Source: Perkinsus olseni
Taxonomy: Eukaryota > Perkinsozoa > Perkinsida > Perkinsidae
Assembly: GCA_013115135.1 (NCBI GenBank)
Contig: JABANP010000525.1
Coordinates: forward strand, 1 to 36,168
Length of the DNA: 36,168 nucleotides
Direction: 5' to 3'
Below the pieces are notes generated by a model that made no database searches, was not told the origin of the DNA, and saw only the letters and a list, made by a program, of their open reading frames with translations. This document shows positions 20,701 to 29,404 of the stretch, piece after piece (position 1 is the first letter of the stretch; each line of letters starts with the position of its first letter). Position numbers and translations under genes: made by a program.

Positions 20701-20846
20701 AAAATGGGCGTCCGCAGTACTGGGGTCCAGCACTGAAGAAGAATAAGACTGACACGATGCCGCTGAGGTCCGAAGATCAACCTGATTTGCCCCCCGGTGT
20801 GGGCAAAACACTACGTATGCAGAGGAGTGATGACCAGGATTCATGA
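17734..20846 (+). CDS. Mutator-like (MULE) transposase, six exons
   Basis: Exons 17734-18195, 18314-19798, 19842-20246, 20331-20396, 20451-20591 and 20637-20846 join to 922 residues. All five introns are phase 0 with good donors (GTAAGC, GTGAGC, GTAAGA, GTATGT, GTGAGT) and CAG or TAG ends. The start is the first ATG (MSASRDHGTNQEW); the frame is open a little upstream without an ATG. The N-terminus holds two imperfect ~44-residue Trp/Ser/Asn-rich repeats (WNKSRGYSGW, WNKSREYSSW). The catalytic part shows YADGQAS near 431, VVDSDVAA near 509 and CRWHRHQS near 532, the D-D-CxxH pattern of MULEs. A SWIM zinc finger follows near 754 (WVCQCISFCQSGQCHH). The C-terminus has KNGRPQYWGPALKK, a basic AT-hook-like GRP motif. 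It should be the transposase of the surrounding element. No break is visible. Confidence 0.85.
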
Positions 20847-21500
20847 GTCCGCGTTCGCAGCAGTGATAATTGATACAATCATGGGCACCGGTCGATCGAC
20901 GAACACAGTGTAATCGATGATAGTTATCCGATAATTGGTAGTTTATTTTGAAATAAATTTTATTTGAATTTATCGGCAGAATGATTATGCGGAGTTTCAG
21001 AATTTAAGGGGTTGCGGTTGAGTTGCAAAAGGTTATTATGGGGCAATACTCAGTGGTATTATCCTTTCAATGGCTTCTACTCTTATAATGTTCAGCTGCT
21101 AAACGGTGTAGCCTAAACCTCAGCACGGGCTTTATATCATGCAATACATCAGGCTTATTTTTACGGCGTACAGTAATAGCCATTTCATCGTAGAGGACCT
21201 CTACTAGAGGTGACACACGATTCTCACTCGTACACTGGCAGTGTAACACTGCACCACATCGTCATACAGGCGGCCTATAATAGGCTACCTGAGGTAGCCT
21301 ACCCTCTAAGTTTCGAATCGAGATTTCTGTGAATTATATCCACCCTATTTATACTTTCCTGTCCCGGGGATCGAACTGAGGTCATTCGATAGACAAACAT
21401 GAAGCTTAACCTCCACGCTGTACCCACGTTGATCAGACCATGTCGAACTTGGAGCATTCGATCACTTGGCTCGGTACTCTGTGGCGCTATGAGGCGTATC
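20847..21500. other. Right subterminal region of the 9.0-kb transposon, no gene recognised
   Basis: AT-rich stretch after the transposase stop, probably its 3' UTR and terminator, then noncoding sequence. It holds nested palindromes at 21273-21301 and weak RNA polymerase III box-like sequences on the - strand at 21367-21422. I see no coding exon. Confidence 0.5.
21273..21301. repeat. Adjacent nested palindromes
   Basis: GCCTATAATAGGC (21273-21285) overlaps TAGGCTACCTGAGGTAGCCTA (21281-21301), a 9-bp perfect stem around TGA. The shared TAGGC lets either hairpin form but not both at full length. Confidence 0.6.
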
Positions 21501-21640
21501 GCGAAAGTGCTACGCATGTTTCAAAAGTAGCATGCATGTTGCAAAAGTAGCATGCATGTTGCAAAAGTAGCATGCATGTTGCAAAAATAGCATAAATGTT
21601 GCAAAAGTGACATGCGTGTTGCAAAAGCGGCACGCGTGTT
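21501..21640. repeat. Seven tandem 20-bp repeats, GCAAAAGTAGCATGCATGTT
   Basis: Seven head-to-tail copies, the middle ones identical and the outer ones degenerate. Each junction gives GTTGCAAAAG, and each unit contains the palindrome GCATGC. It lies 242 nt inside the right TIR. Subterminal repeats of this kind commonly serve as transposase-binding sites. Confidence 0.85.
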
Positions 21641-21881
21641 CCGAAGTTCCGCACGTACCGCAATATGTACATGCATGTTGCAAAATTTTGAATACGCCTC
21701 TTGCTAATGCAACATAGAGTTGCATTTTCGTACGTGAGGAGTGCAACACTGCTAATGTTGAGTTCTCCGACATCGGGTTGCGTTGCTGGTACTTGGTTGT
21801 ACTACTCTGCAACACTGTTGCAATCACAGGCTCATTTTTGCAACCGTTGCAGAACCACGAATTGCAAAAGTTGGAACACCC

Positions 21882-21936
21882 ACTTCAATCAGCTATAGGA
21901 AAAATCCCACCGGAGCGCCCCAATTTGCCACCCGTG
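21882..21936 (-). repeat. Right terminal inverted repeat of the 9.0-kb transposon
   Basis: Perfect 55-bp reverse complement of 12922-12976. On the - strand it supplies the last codons and the stop of the broken propeller-mucin frame. Confidence 0.93.
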
Positions 21937-23170
21937 GTGTAGTACTGGTAGTCGTGCTAGTGGTAGTAGAAGGCGTAGTACTGGTAGTCGTGCTAGTGGT
22001 AGTAGAGGGTGTAGTACTGGTAGTCGTGCTAGTGGTAGTAGAGGGTGTAGTACTGGTAGTCGTGCTAGTGGTAGTAGAGGGTGTAGTACTGGTAGTCGTG
22101 CTAGTGGTAGTAGAGGGTGTAGTACTGGTAGTCGTGCTAGTGGTAGTAGAGGGCGTAGTACTGGAACTAGTAGAAGTACTAGTAGTAGAGGGGGTGGTAC
22201 TAGAGGTAGTGGTAGTAGTCCTGGTAGTAGAAGCAGTGGTGGTAGTTGAAGGAGTGGTAGTAGTCAAGGGATCACAGTGAATCTCGGGGCATAGCATATC
22301 CCTATTAGCCCAGTGAACAAATCTTTCGCCACCAAAATCCCATACAAGCAACTTGCCACTGTAGTCCATTTCCAATGCTCCACTGCCGGCATTGACGATT
22401 TGATTTCTATCATGACCGGCACCGCAACCACCAACAATGATGATGGGCTCATTACAGGGGGAGTTAACACAGTGCTTGTACACCGAGTTATCAGAGGTCC
22501 TGTAGTAGATGAAATCTTCAGTAACATCCGCAACGTCGAAGCCCAGTCTACCATTCACGAGGAAGTCGTAGACGAAGGTTCGCTCAGCTTCGTCGGGAGT
22601 CCACCTCACAACACGTCCACCTTCAGAAGAACCCTGAAGGATGTACAAATCACCGTTGGCAAACTTGACTCCTTCTGGGTGATCAAGATGTGTGGCATCA
22701 TCAGCAGGACGACCATCAGGATTACCGGCGACCATCTTACGAGGATAGCCGGGGGAAGTCGGGTCGAAGCGGTACACTTGATTCATCTTCCTGTCAGTTA
22801 CATACAAGAACTTGGCGGAGGTATCGAAAACGAGGCCCCTCCACTCGTGATTATCGTCGGCCTTCTGGATGATGACGAAGTCGCCCTCGTGAGGTGATCG
22901 GCGATTGCCGGGGGTACCATACATACGCACCTCGTTGTCGACAATGGCAAACACGTAAGTAGAACCGTAGGAGGAATAAACATCAATAGACAAGGCATCA
23001 GCGGCGAAGATTTCTTCGGTCTTGTCCAGAGTGTAGGGGATCCTCCAGACCTTATGCTGGTGGGTCGCCTCCTCCTCGCCAGCGATATACCAATTCCCGG
23101 TAAGGTCTAGACTTACTGAGGCCAACTTTACGCCGTGAAGGCTCTTCGCCACAGTCACACCCCTCCCCAT
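21893..23170 (-). pseudogene. Beta-propeller (NHL/SMP-30-like) plus Thr-rich gene, cut by the 9.0-kb transposon
   Basis: From the ATG at 23170 the frame gives repeated propeller-blade patterns: LDLTGNWYIAGEE, FDTSAKFLYVTDRKMNQVYRF, VKFANGDLYILQGS, MDYSGKLLVWDFGGERFVHW. About 290 residues of propeller are followed by CPEIHCDPL and a Thr/Ser/Pro tail that would be a heavily O-glycosylated stalk if secreted. No signal peptide precedes it, and the open frame begins after an AG-rich stretch, so one or more 5' exons are probably missing from this reading. The tail contains six 36-bp repeats, then the TIR adds PRVANWGAPVGFFL and a stop. The rest of the tail is at 12777-12917. A shortened protein could still be made, so 'pseudogene' means structurally interrupted, not proven silent. 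Confidence 0.75.
21939..22154 (-). repeat. 36-bp tandem repeat encoding a 12-residue Thr/Ser/Pro unit, six copies
   Basis: Units start GTAGTACTGG at 21939, 21975, 22011, 22047, 22083 and 22119. On the - strand they encode TPSTTTSTTTST. The transposon landed at one such unit, leaving GTGT on both sides. Confidence 0.9.
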
Positions 23171-23182
23171 TCGCTGTTGCAA

Positions 23183-23536
23183 GCTGTTGTTGTTTGTTAT
23201 TGTTGTTGTGGCTCATAATGCATTCTTGTTTTGTTGTGAAGTCATCATCGTCGTGACCCGGTTCAAGTCTCGAGCTCGATCAATTGCACGGGGGTTCACG
23301 AGTGCCCCTTCGAGCGTTCTCCGTGGAGGTGAAGCTGTTCCCTGCTCAGCGTCTGAGGGATAAGCTCATTGATGGCCTGCCTCGCCGTAGCGTTATGGCT
23401 GCCACTCAAGACTGAGTCCCTCGAGAGTCCTGGGTCGACCAGTGGAGTTGTGCAATCTGTCTCTTGCCGTTCCCGTCCGATTGCGCTATGCTGTCTGCGA
23501 TTGTCTCTTGTCCACCACTCACTACTGTTCCCCGAG
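23183..23536. other. Spacer between divergent secreted-type genes, no gene recognised
   Basis: A CAA/GTT-rich tract (about 23185-23215) lies upstream of the propeller frame and could hold its 5' exon, intron or promoter. I could not find a signal-peptide exon for the propeller gene here. Confidence 0.4.
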
Positions 23537-23821
23537 ATGTTCCTTCCGACTTCTGTTCTTCTTGCGGCCCTATTTGTTTCGGTGACCACAGCGTTGCCCA
23601 ATTTAGACTGGTGTAGCAGTCACGCCGCAGATTACATCTACTCGTCGGAGTTCCTAGGTGAAAACTTCCTGCCGTCTGGTGGGATAGAGATGGTGGATTA
23701 CACATTTGATAACTCAGGTACTCCGCGAGGGCGTACGGTGAAGCCGGGCTTGAATATGCTGTCCCAGCGCATAATATTGCTGCTGTGGAACTTCCCTACT
23801 TCACTGTCTAAGTTAAAGTGA
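23537..23821 (+). CDS. Putative secreted protein, first exon(s)
   Basis: The ATG at 23537 opens a textbook signal peptide (MFLPTSVLLAALFVSVTTA) followed by LPNLDWCSSHAADYIYSSEF. Codon choice favours C and G in third positions, like the other genes here. At about 23717 the frame reads DNSG over CAG|GTACTC, a donor-like site. Beyond it the frame is antisense to the neighbouring - strand gene and looks less like protein. So the real exon probably ends near 23716, and the rest to the stop at 23821 is read-through. It may be a truncated paralogue. No known domain is recognised. Confidence 0.45.
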   Translation: MFLPTSVLLAALFVSVTTALPNLDWCSSHAADYIYSSEFLGENFLPSGGIEMVDYTFDNSGTPRGRTVKPGLNMLSQRIILLLWNFPTSLSKLK

Positions 23822-24678
23822 CAAGACGGTTGGGCACGGGGCCTGGAACGACTCCGTTGGAGTTTGACCAGATCGTACGACCTGATCTCCTCGTTGCACA
23901 CAGTCCCAGCCGGGGGACCGGGGAGGCTCGGAGTAAGCACGACGCGGAAGAAGTAGGATCTTCCACTTTTTCGCAATACTAGATTCACGATCAGAAAGTT
24001 GCAGACGTTATGGTAAACCACCTTCCGCAGCTGGCCCAACTCTCCTGGCTGGCATTCGTGCATTCGAAAATCGGGAGGGGCGTCTCGAGAGAGCGTCAGC
24101 TGCATGCTGAACTTCCCCTTATGTGCTCCACTGTAGGTACCGATGACGCGGTCCTGATCGCCTCGCTGTGGTCTTATCGGCGTAAGACCATCCCTGCAGA
24201 CACTCCACAGTTCACTCAGGACTTCGACTCTAGCTTCTTCCATAGTAAACAGGAGCGGGCCAACAGCACCTGACGGGAGGCTCAGCACTCTCGGAGTTGC
24301 TCGGCGGACGTCAGAGAAGCATCTCTCGTCCTCGCCCTGTCCCACGGAACCAACGAACTCCTCGGTGAAGCCGTGATGATCGACACGTAATATCGTAGCT
24401 CCGTCGACCGGGTCGATATTGTCATCGGCCTTGACTATGTAAGAGTTGGCCTGGAGGAACTTCACGCCTTCAACGGTATGCTCTGAGCGAATCAAACCCT
24501 TGCTGCGGAGATGAGGCAGGACTCGTTCCGCCCAATTGCGTGGGTCGGGTATAAAGACGTAATGAATTCTGTCTTCGGTAGCAGCATAGAGGAACTGCAG
24601 CTCTCGGTACTTGTCACCAACGACAAGCAGGGAGAGGGCGGACACCACCGTGAGGACGGAGGTCCAGGAGAAGGCCAT
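23698..24678 (-). CDS. Putative secreted protein of unknown function, 326 residues
   Basis: A clear signal peptide (MAFSWTSVLTVVSALSLLVV) precedes a soluble domain with six or more cysteines (ERCFSDV, WSVCRD, HECQPG, HNVCNF, GTVCNE, PSCHFN). It contains blade-like patterns (VEGVKFLQANSYIVKAD, TILRVDHHGFTEEFVG) that recall the propeller gene next door, and VEGVKF/GVKFANGDLYIL is a shared type of motif. It may be a divergent relative; this is inference. The last ~40 codons overlap the + strand secreted frame by 124 nt. The stop follows GTGTAA, which could be a donor leading to another exon. The gene appears unbroken. Confidence 0.65.
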   Translation of the reverse strand: MAFSWTSVLTVVSALSLLVVGDKYRELQFLYAATEDRIHYVFIPDPRNWAERVLPHLRSKGLIRSEHTVEGVKFLQANSYIVKADDNIDPVDGATILRVDHHGFTEEFVGSVGQGEDERCFSDVRRATPRVLSLPSGAVGPLLFTMEEARVEVLSELWSVCRDGLTPIRPQRGDQDRVIGTYSGAHKGKFSMQLTLSRDAPPDFRMHECQPGELGQLRKVVYHNVCNFLIVNLVLRKSGRSYFFRVVLTPSLPGPPAGTVCNEEIRSYDLVKLQRSRSRPRAQPSCHFNLDSEVGKFHSSNIMRWDSIFKPGFTVRPRGVPELSNV

Positions 24679-25117
24679 TCTGGATGGCGCAGCAACGAGA
24701 GGTGAACTGAGAGAGGATGGCTAAGGACAACTCACCATGCGGATGAGGAGGGCTCAGCTCTCTCGGGACCAAGCCCGGAGATGCGGCTTTGCAGCAGTCG
24801 TAATTAGTCGTCACTCCTGCTTAACAAGGGAAATGATTCTCTCGCGCGCTGGCCTACATCTCGCCTTCGCCCCTCTCAGTCTCGCACGCGCCCAGCTTCC
24901 CTCGCTCGGGGGCATGCCTCTACCGACTCCACGACAGCAACAACAGGAGATACTATCACGGCAACACTTATTCATCCAGGAGCGGGCCCAGCGGGGCCCG
25001 GCCTGATATCAAGCATTGCTCGGCATGTATCCTGTCTTAGAAATATCAAAGGGGGCCTCGTCAAGAGGCCTTGGATTTTTCCAGAAGATTCTCAGTGATG
25101 ACCCTACACACTGGAGC
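24679..25117. other. Spacer upstream of a - strand gene and downstream of another, no gene recognised
   Basis: GC-rich near 24980-25005 with a GGGCCC inverted pair. It should contain the promoter of the - strand secreted gene and the 3' UTR of the next gene. The open frames are low-complexity or antisense. Confidence 0.45.
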
Positions 25118-26913
25118 CTAACAGAAGGCTTCTTCTTCCTAGTCTCAAACGCGACCATCAGCAGTTCAACAGCAACAGAACACCCACAAAAGCATGCATG
25201 TCGTCGATAACAAAAACATGATTCACAGAGAGCCTCAGCTTTCAATCCCTCACCAACGTATACCCAGCCAAAGCATCAGGCCATCCAGTGAGGTACCCGA
25301 GTGCTAGGAGGACGGTACTCTGAGCTCTCGCTTCGATAGGAGCGTCTTCCGTCCATCCTAGCTTCAACGCTTCAGCGCGCGCCCGCGACTTCCTCAGGAT
25401 AACTTGCCCGTACCGCGATAGACTCTCTACAGCTGTGCCTCTGTCCTGCTGGCCTCCAAAAGCAACCCCGACCCCTCCAAGAAGCTCCTTGAGGCCAGCC
25501 GTATCGGACGTGCGTGAAAGATACACTCCGGACCTGAGGCCGTGGAACAGCACGATCTGCTTGTACATGGAAGAGGTGTCCTTACATGGGAGCATATTCC
25601 TCTTCGATCATCGTGATGTCGTACCTCCCTCGTCGAGGCGCCCAGGACATCGACAGCGTCACAGAGGGGAGGTCCTGACGGAGAAGGCCTTGCTCAATGA
25701 AGTCTGCTGCCTCGCGAACTCACCGAGTCAGCTTCACCCCGGAAGACGTCCGGCTCCGGCGGAGCATCACGAAAATGCTGCTGACCATTCCTCGGCCACG
25801 TCCCGAGTTTCAGCATGATCTCCGGCACTATGCCGATGAACAGCGGAGCGACGCCAGCCGAATCTTCCTCGAAGCGAGCCTCCAGGTCGCCTCCAATGAG
25901 AGCACTCACTATACGCTTGTCGTGAATGTGCTCGCCCCACGCCACGAGTTGCTCCCGACAGGTGGTCTTTCTAGGGGCGCCGTGAAGGTGATGACGATGG
26001 AGAGGGGCCAAATCGAAGAAGTGTCGGACGTGATGGACCCCGATCCTGAGCAAGAGTATTCACAGTGCCAACTTATAATCTCGCATACCGATGCTGGCAT
26101 AAGGATTTCTGTATTTTCTTATTTTCTGATTTTCAGATTTTTCAGATTTTTCAGATTTTTCAGATTTTCAGATTTTTCAGATTTTTCTGATTTTCTGATT
26201 TTCTGATTTTTCTGATTTTTCTGATTTTCTGATTTTCATAGAGATTTCAGTCCGACCAGTTGCTGAGCGGTAAAGCGAACATCGGTGACGGCTGCCTTCG
26301 AAACGAAATCGGAAGACCATAACTGGTCTTTTCATCGCTCATCTCTAAGCCTTGTACAGATTACAGCAATTGTTGGACGAGAGAACTTGTCAAGTTCAAC
26401 TGAGGCAGCCTAGTGACTGACCCAACGGCCAGCTTCATGCCTGGCTTAGCTCCTCGAGAGGCAAGTACTCATCCTCCAGCTGCGATTAGAACCGCAACGT
26501 CCGTACGCGTTTCAGTACTTAGCGCGAGCACAGGAATGCGCAGTACAGGAAGGCCGTCTCAGGGGGCCAATGAGGATTCCCCCTGTGCTGTCAGGGGGCC
26601 AATGAGGATTCCCCCTGTGCTGTCCGGGGGCCAATGAGGATTCCCCCTGTGCTGTCCGGGGGCCAATGAGGATTTCCCCTGTGCTCTTACCCTCCCCAAC
26701 GAGTCCATGAGGTGATCGTTTCCAGCTCGTATTCACCCTCGTCATTCCTGCTGGCTGTAACATTGAATCTGTCCTGAGTAAGCAGACGACAGCCTGACGG
26801 CAGCAGTGGGCCCTTCCGACTCTTACTGGCATCATCAGAGAGCCTCCCAAGCGGAGCCGGACCTCGGAAGATGCTTCCCATGATAGCGTACAGGAATCCT
26901 CCCCTCCCGTAAC
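25118..26913 (-). CDS. Multi-exon gene of unknown function (3' five exons)
   Basis: Exons in transcription order are 26913-26691, 26045-25724, 25674-25586, 25533-25254 and 25138-25118. Every junction keeps the frame. Donors are GTAAGA, GTGAGT, GTAAGG and GTGAGG. The first intron is about 645 nt and carries two repeat arrays; the others are 49, 52 and 115 nt. Readable stretches include YGRGGFLYAIMGSIFRGP, GVHHVRHFFDLAPLHRHH, SAGVAPLFIGIVPEIMLKL and STVLLALGYLTGWPDALAGY, ending EEEAFC. A His-rich patch could bind metal. I do not recognise the family. The 5' end is missing; the transmembrane exon at 27297-27488 could supply it through a weak GTCTGT donor in phase, giving a signal-anchored luminal protein, but this is speculative. 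Confidence 0.6.
26112..26237. repeat. Simple repeat: TTTTCAGA block followed by TTTTCTGA block
   Basis: About seven units of (T)TTTTCAGA pass abruptly into about seven units of (T)TTTTCTGA. It lies in the long first intron of the unknown gene. On the + strand it reads as FRFF and SDFSDF, an artefact. Confidence 0.85.
26560..26686. repeat. Four tandem 32-bp repeats, each able to form a hairpin
   Basis: Units start at 26560, 26592, 26624 and 26656. Each contains CAGGGGG or CCGGGGG, a CCAATGAGGATT loop and CCCCCTG, giving up to seven GC pairs. They sit immediately after the donor at 26690 in transcription order. Confidence 0.85.
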
Positions 26914-27296
26914 CTGAGCTCAGTTCGCGAGCATTGGACCTCGTAACCGCTGCATCAGCCCAGCGGGACGACCGACGACGCGCTAACAGTTGATAACCAA
27001 CAGAAATTCGACCGAGAGAGTCTCTCGTTGGGAGCTCGCAGGACCACCACACGACGCTACAGCGTAGCGGCTCGCGGTACTATTGTCGGCATCATAGTCT
27101 GCCTGTGGCCGTCAATGTCCTCTCACTTCGCTCGCTGAAGATGCCTTCCTTACATGCGAGCCCTGCAGTCCTAGCGTCTCGATCGATACCAACTGTAACG
27201 GCAGGAGGACATATCGTCTCATCAATCACTTACCAACGGACCAAGTGACGCTACTGTCCCAGCCTCGACACAACAACCATCTCACGAGAAAATCAA
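26914..27296. other. Spacer or intron, no clear coding exon
   Basis: An open - strand frame (to 27052) continues upstream of the acceptor at 26913, but codon use is poor. It may be intronic or 5' UTR of the unknown gene. Confidence 0.4.
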
Positions 27297-27488
27297 TCAG
27301 CCAAGAGCGCTGGAAGAACGGTAGTTATTCGCCCCATGTGGCCTTGCAGCAGCAGCACTAGCGACAGGTAGTACTCCGCACAGACCTGCCATAACAGCAA
27401 CCATGACCAGCAGGACGACAGTGAGCAGCCCCCCCCCCACCATGACGACGGGCGGGGTGTCCAACTTCACTCCGGACACGTTGATCAT
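27297..27488 (-). CDS. Small membrane protein or transmembrane exon
   Basis: From ATG at 27488 (MINVSGVKLDTPP) the frame encodes a strong membrane segment, VMVGGGLLTVVLLVMVAVMA, then a short Ala-rich tail and a stop: 63 residues. Third positions are G/C-biased, as in neighbouring genes. It is divergent from the + strand gene starting at 27538, 49 nt away, which suggests a shared promoter. Alternatively this is the signal-anchor exon of the unknown gene at 25118-26913. Confidence 0.5.
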   Translation of the reverse strand: MINVSGVKLDTPPVVMVGGGLLTVVLLVMVAVMAGLCGVLPVASAAAARPHGANNYRSSSALG

Positions 27489-27537
27489 GTTCAGCAGTCT
27501 TCTGGTATGCACCGTCACCGACCTGCAGGAGGCCTAG

Positions 27538-28262
27538 ATGCGACAGCTGCCCGGCATCCTACAGTGGGCGTATCGCTGGAGCGCCGTCGTGGCCATCCTG
27601 GGACTCTTGCTCTCTGAAAAAGGTAAGCAGACAAGTGATGGTCTCGGCTCGTCGATGCCGATAAGGTGAGGGAAATTTCGACAGCAGCCGACCTAGGCTC
27701 GGGCGGGTCGGTTTCACTCAATTGATGATGGGTCTCTGGGACACTGCCTTCTCACTTATACTTCTGCCCGTTCGCAAAGATTTGGTATGAACACGTCTGG
27801 TCGACGACCAGACAGTGTTCATGGATCCATCCGCTGGTAGCATCTCCTTACCTTGGAAGGACTGCCAGGCCGGAGTATGTGATGGACATGGTGGTCATCG
27901 GCGACTGAAAGAACAGCCTGTGCCTGGTGAGGGTAGTGATGCTGTGATACTCACTGATGCTGATACCGACACTTTCACCGTCTCTCCGTCCTCTCCGACC
28001 GCTGATGGGCTGACCCTCAACTTACACCTGCCAAGGGGGCTGGCACCAGCATCACACTGACGGGAGGTACTTGTCAAGTTTATTGCCCATCGCTCGCTTC
28101 AACGTGTCTATGCTTCGCCTGCACCCCTCCAGGTCCTCGAAGTTGAACTGCAAGGGAGACTTGACGAGCATCACCGCCGATGTTCGCCTGCCACCTGCAG
28201 ATCAGCTTCCTGTAGCTGAGGCACTGCAATGGGATTCCGCTGACTCTGACGAAAACACGTGA
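27538..28262 (+). CDS. Putative secreted or membrane protein, multi-exon
   Basis: The ATG at 27538 begins MRQLPGILQWAYRWSAVVAI, a signal peptide or anchor with strong coding character. Exon 1 ends at 27622 (GAAAAAG|GTAAGC) and joins in phase to 27666 (intron 43 nt). Exon 2 runs to 27784. A TGA at 27788 is removed if the 27-nt GT-AG stretch 27785-27811 is an intron; the frame then continues as TVFMDPSAGSISLPWKDCQ. Downstream, segments such as RFNVSMLRLHP, NCKGDLTSITADVRLPP and DFNVTIAET look like repeated beta-strand modules split by further introns. A GTGAGG at 27930 and GTACTT at 28068 are likely donors, and the gene may run to about 28670. I could not fix every junction and do not recognise the family. 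Confidence 0.45.
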
Positions 28263-28665
28263 AGTTCAACCAACACTCATCGTTGCTTCCAAAGCTATTG
28301 AGTAAGGCTCCCATGCGGCCTTCAGAAGCGATCATCGAGGTCTCTCACAACCCCCGACTTCAACGTGACAATCGCTGAGACGTGTAGCACTATGTGCTCA
28401 TGGAGACAACAGTCCTTCCCATAATAAGAAGACGTACAAGGACGCCGTCCACCAAGAGACTCTACTTCTCAGCTACTACAAGTCAAATTTCCCTCACTGA
28501 GTGACCCTCAGCTGAGCGTGTTTGCGACTCATACCACAACTCCCGCCTCTACTGCTCTAGCCATTTATGTATACGAGACGCCGATACCCCGTCGATTTAC
28601 CACGCCCCCAGAGACGACCAGGCAGCGCGTGCTGAGACGAGCTGACGCGGGTCATTTTCCCTTAC

Positions 28666-28837
28666 CAAAGTAACAGGAACATCGTGAAAGGCCTTCACAA
28701 ATGCTTGGCCACCAACGGCAAGACGTCCCGGCGATTCCGGCAGCGAGAGTCGACTTGAGCACAGCAGATAGTGCATCACCACCGGCAGCCCAAAGACGTC
28801 GAAGGCATAAGGACCAGAGCCCCGACTTGCCTTCCAC
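28666..28837 (-). CDS. Isolated probable exon of an unknown gene
   Basis: Bounded by CTTCAG|GTGG on the 5' side and TTG|GTAAGG on the 3' side. In one frame it reads GSGPYAFDVFGLPVVMHYLL and GGQAFVKAFHDVPVTL, with natural composition and G/C third positions. I could not link it to other exons, and its downstream part would overlap the + strand gene. It may be a gene fragment. Confidence 0.35.
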
Positions 28838-28929
28838 CTGAAGACGACAATTTGTGTGACAAAGAAGTCCAGCAGGAGAACTGACCGGTCGCAACGACCA
28901 CGACGACGCGCGATCGTCTTCATTACCAC

Positions 28930-29404
28930 GGAATTTGACGACCTTCACGTCACATCCGTTACCAGTAGAAGGGAGCGTCGCTGGACGCAGCAGCTGGCAT
29001 TATAGCGATGGTCCTCCAATCAGTAGACCGGTCGCGGGCTGATCGTTCACGGTGACCCACAGAGCTCGCGCAAACCCGGAACGTGAGTTGGGTAAATTAC
29101 GGTAGTCGACCATGTTAAAGAAAGCCTTCGAACGGACGGCCTTTTCAGCACACTTGGATGGTCCGAAGCTGCCGATCATAGAAGATGAGTAGACACAAGG
29201 GATGGTTTAATGCAAAGCGCTTCGCTCCGCCGTTTCCCGACACCGATCATCACAACCACAAGCTGGTGCGGATGACAATCTCGCTACGCCATTCTAATCG
29301 ATTTACTTAGCTCACTTTGAAAACACGCGACACTATTAGTGTCACGCTACGCCGTTAGGCAGGGAAACATAGACACTTCCGCACACACATGCTTTGAGCT
29401 GACT
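28930..29404. other. No gene recognised
   Basis: Mixed composition, short frames only, no repeat or RNA gene seen. It probably includes the 3' UTR of the - strand membrane-protein gene ending at 29405. Confidence 0.45.

Larger units (their letters stand above)
12922..21936. mobile_element. 9.0-kb DNA transposon with 55-bp TIRs, carrying a Mutator-like transposase and a nested transposon
   Basis: The ends are 55-bp perfect inverted repeats beginning CACGGGTGGCAAATTGGGGC. The flanking 4 nt are GTGT on both sides (12918-12921 and 21937-21940). Removing the element and one GTGT recreates the 36-bp mucin repeat exactly, so the boundaries are well fixed. A 2-bp GT duplication cannot be excluded because GTGT is itself periodic. 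Inside are a second TIR transposon near the left end (12968-15760) and a spliced Mutator-like transposase gene on the + strand (17734-20846). Both subterminal regions are rich in GTTGCAAAA-type motifs. A 4-bp duplication is short for Mutator-like elements, which usually make 7-10 bp, so family assignment from the protein and from the ends do not agree neatly. Confidence 0.85.

Noticed and set aside
21501..21640. CRISPR-like array
   Set aside because: The 20-bp units are directly tandem with no unique spacers and lie in a eukaryotic transposon end.
24737..25006. 89-residue + strand frame in spacer
   Set aside because: No recognisable domain or signal; composition suggests chance.
25697..26206. 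169-residue + strand frame
   Set aside because: Its C-terminus is translated simple repeat, and the opposite strand has exons with good splice sites and consistent phase. I kept the - strand gene.
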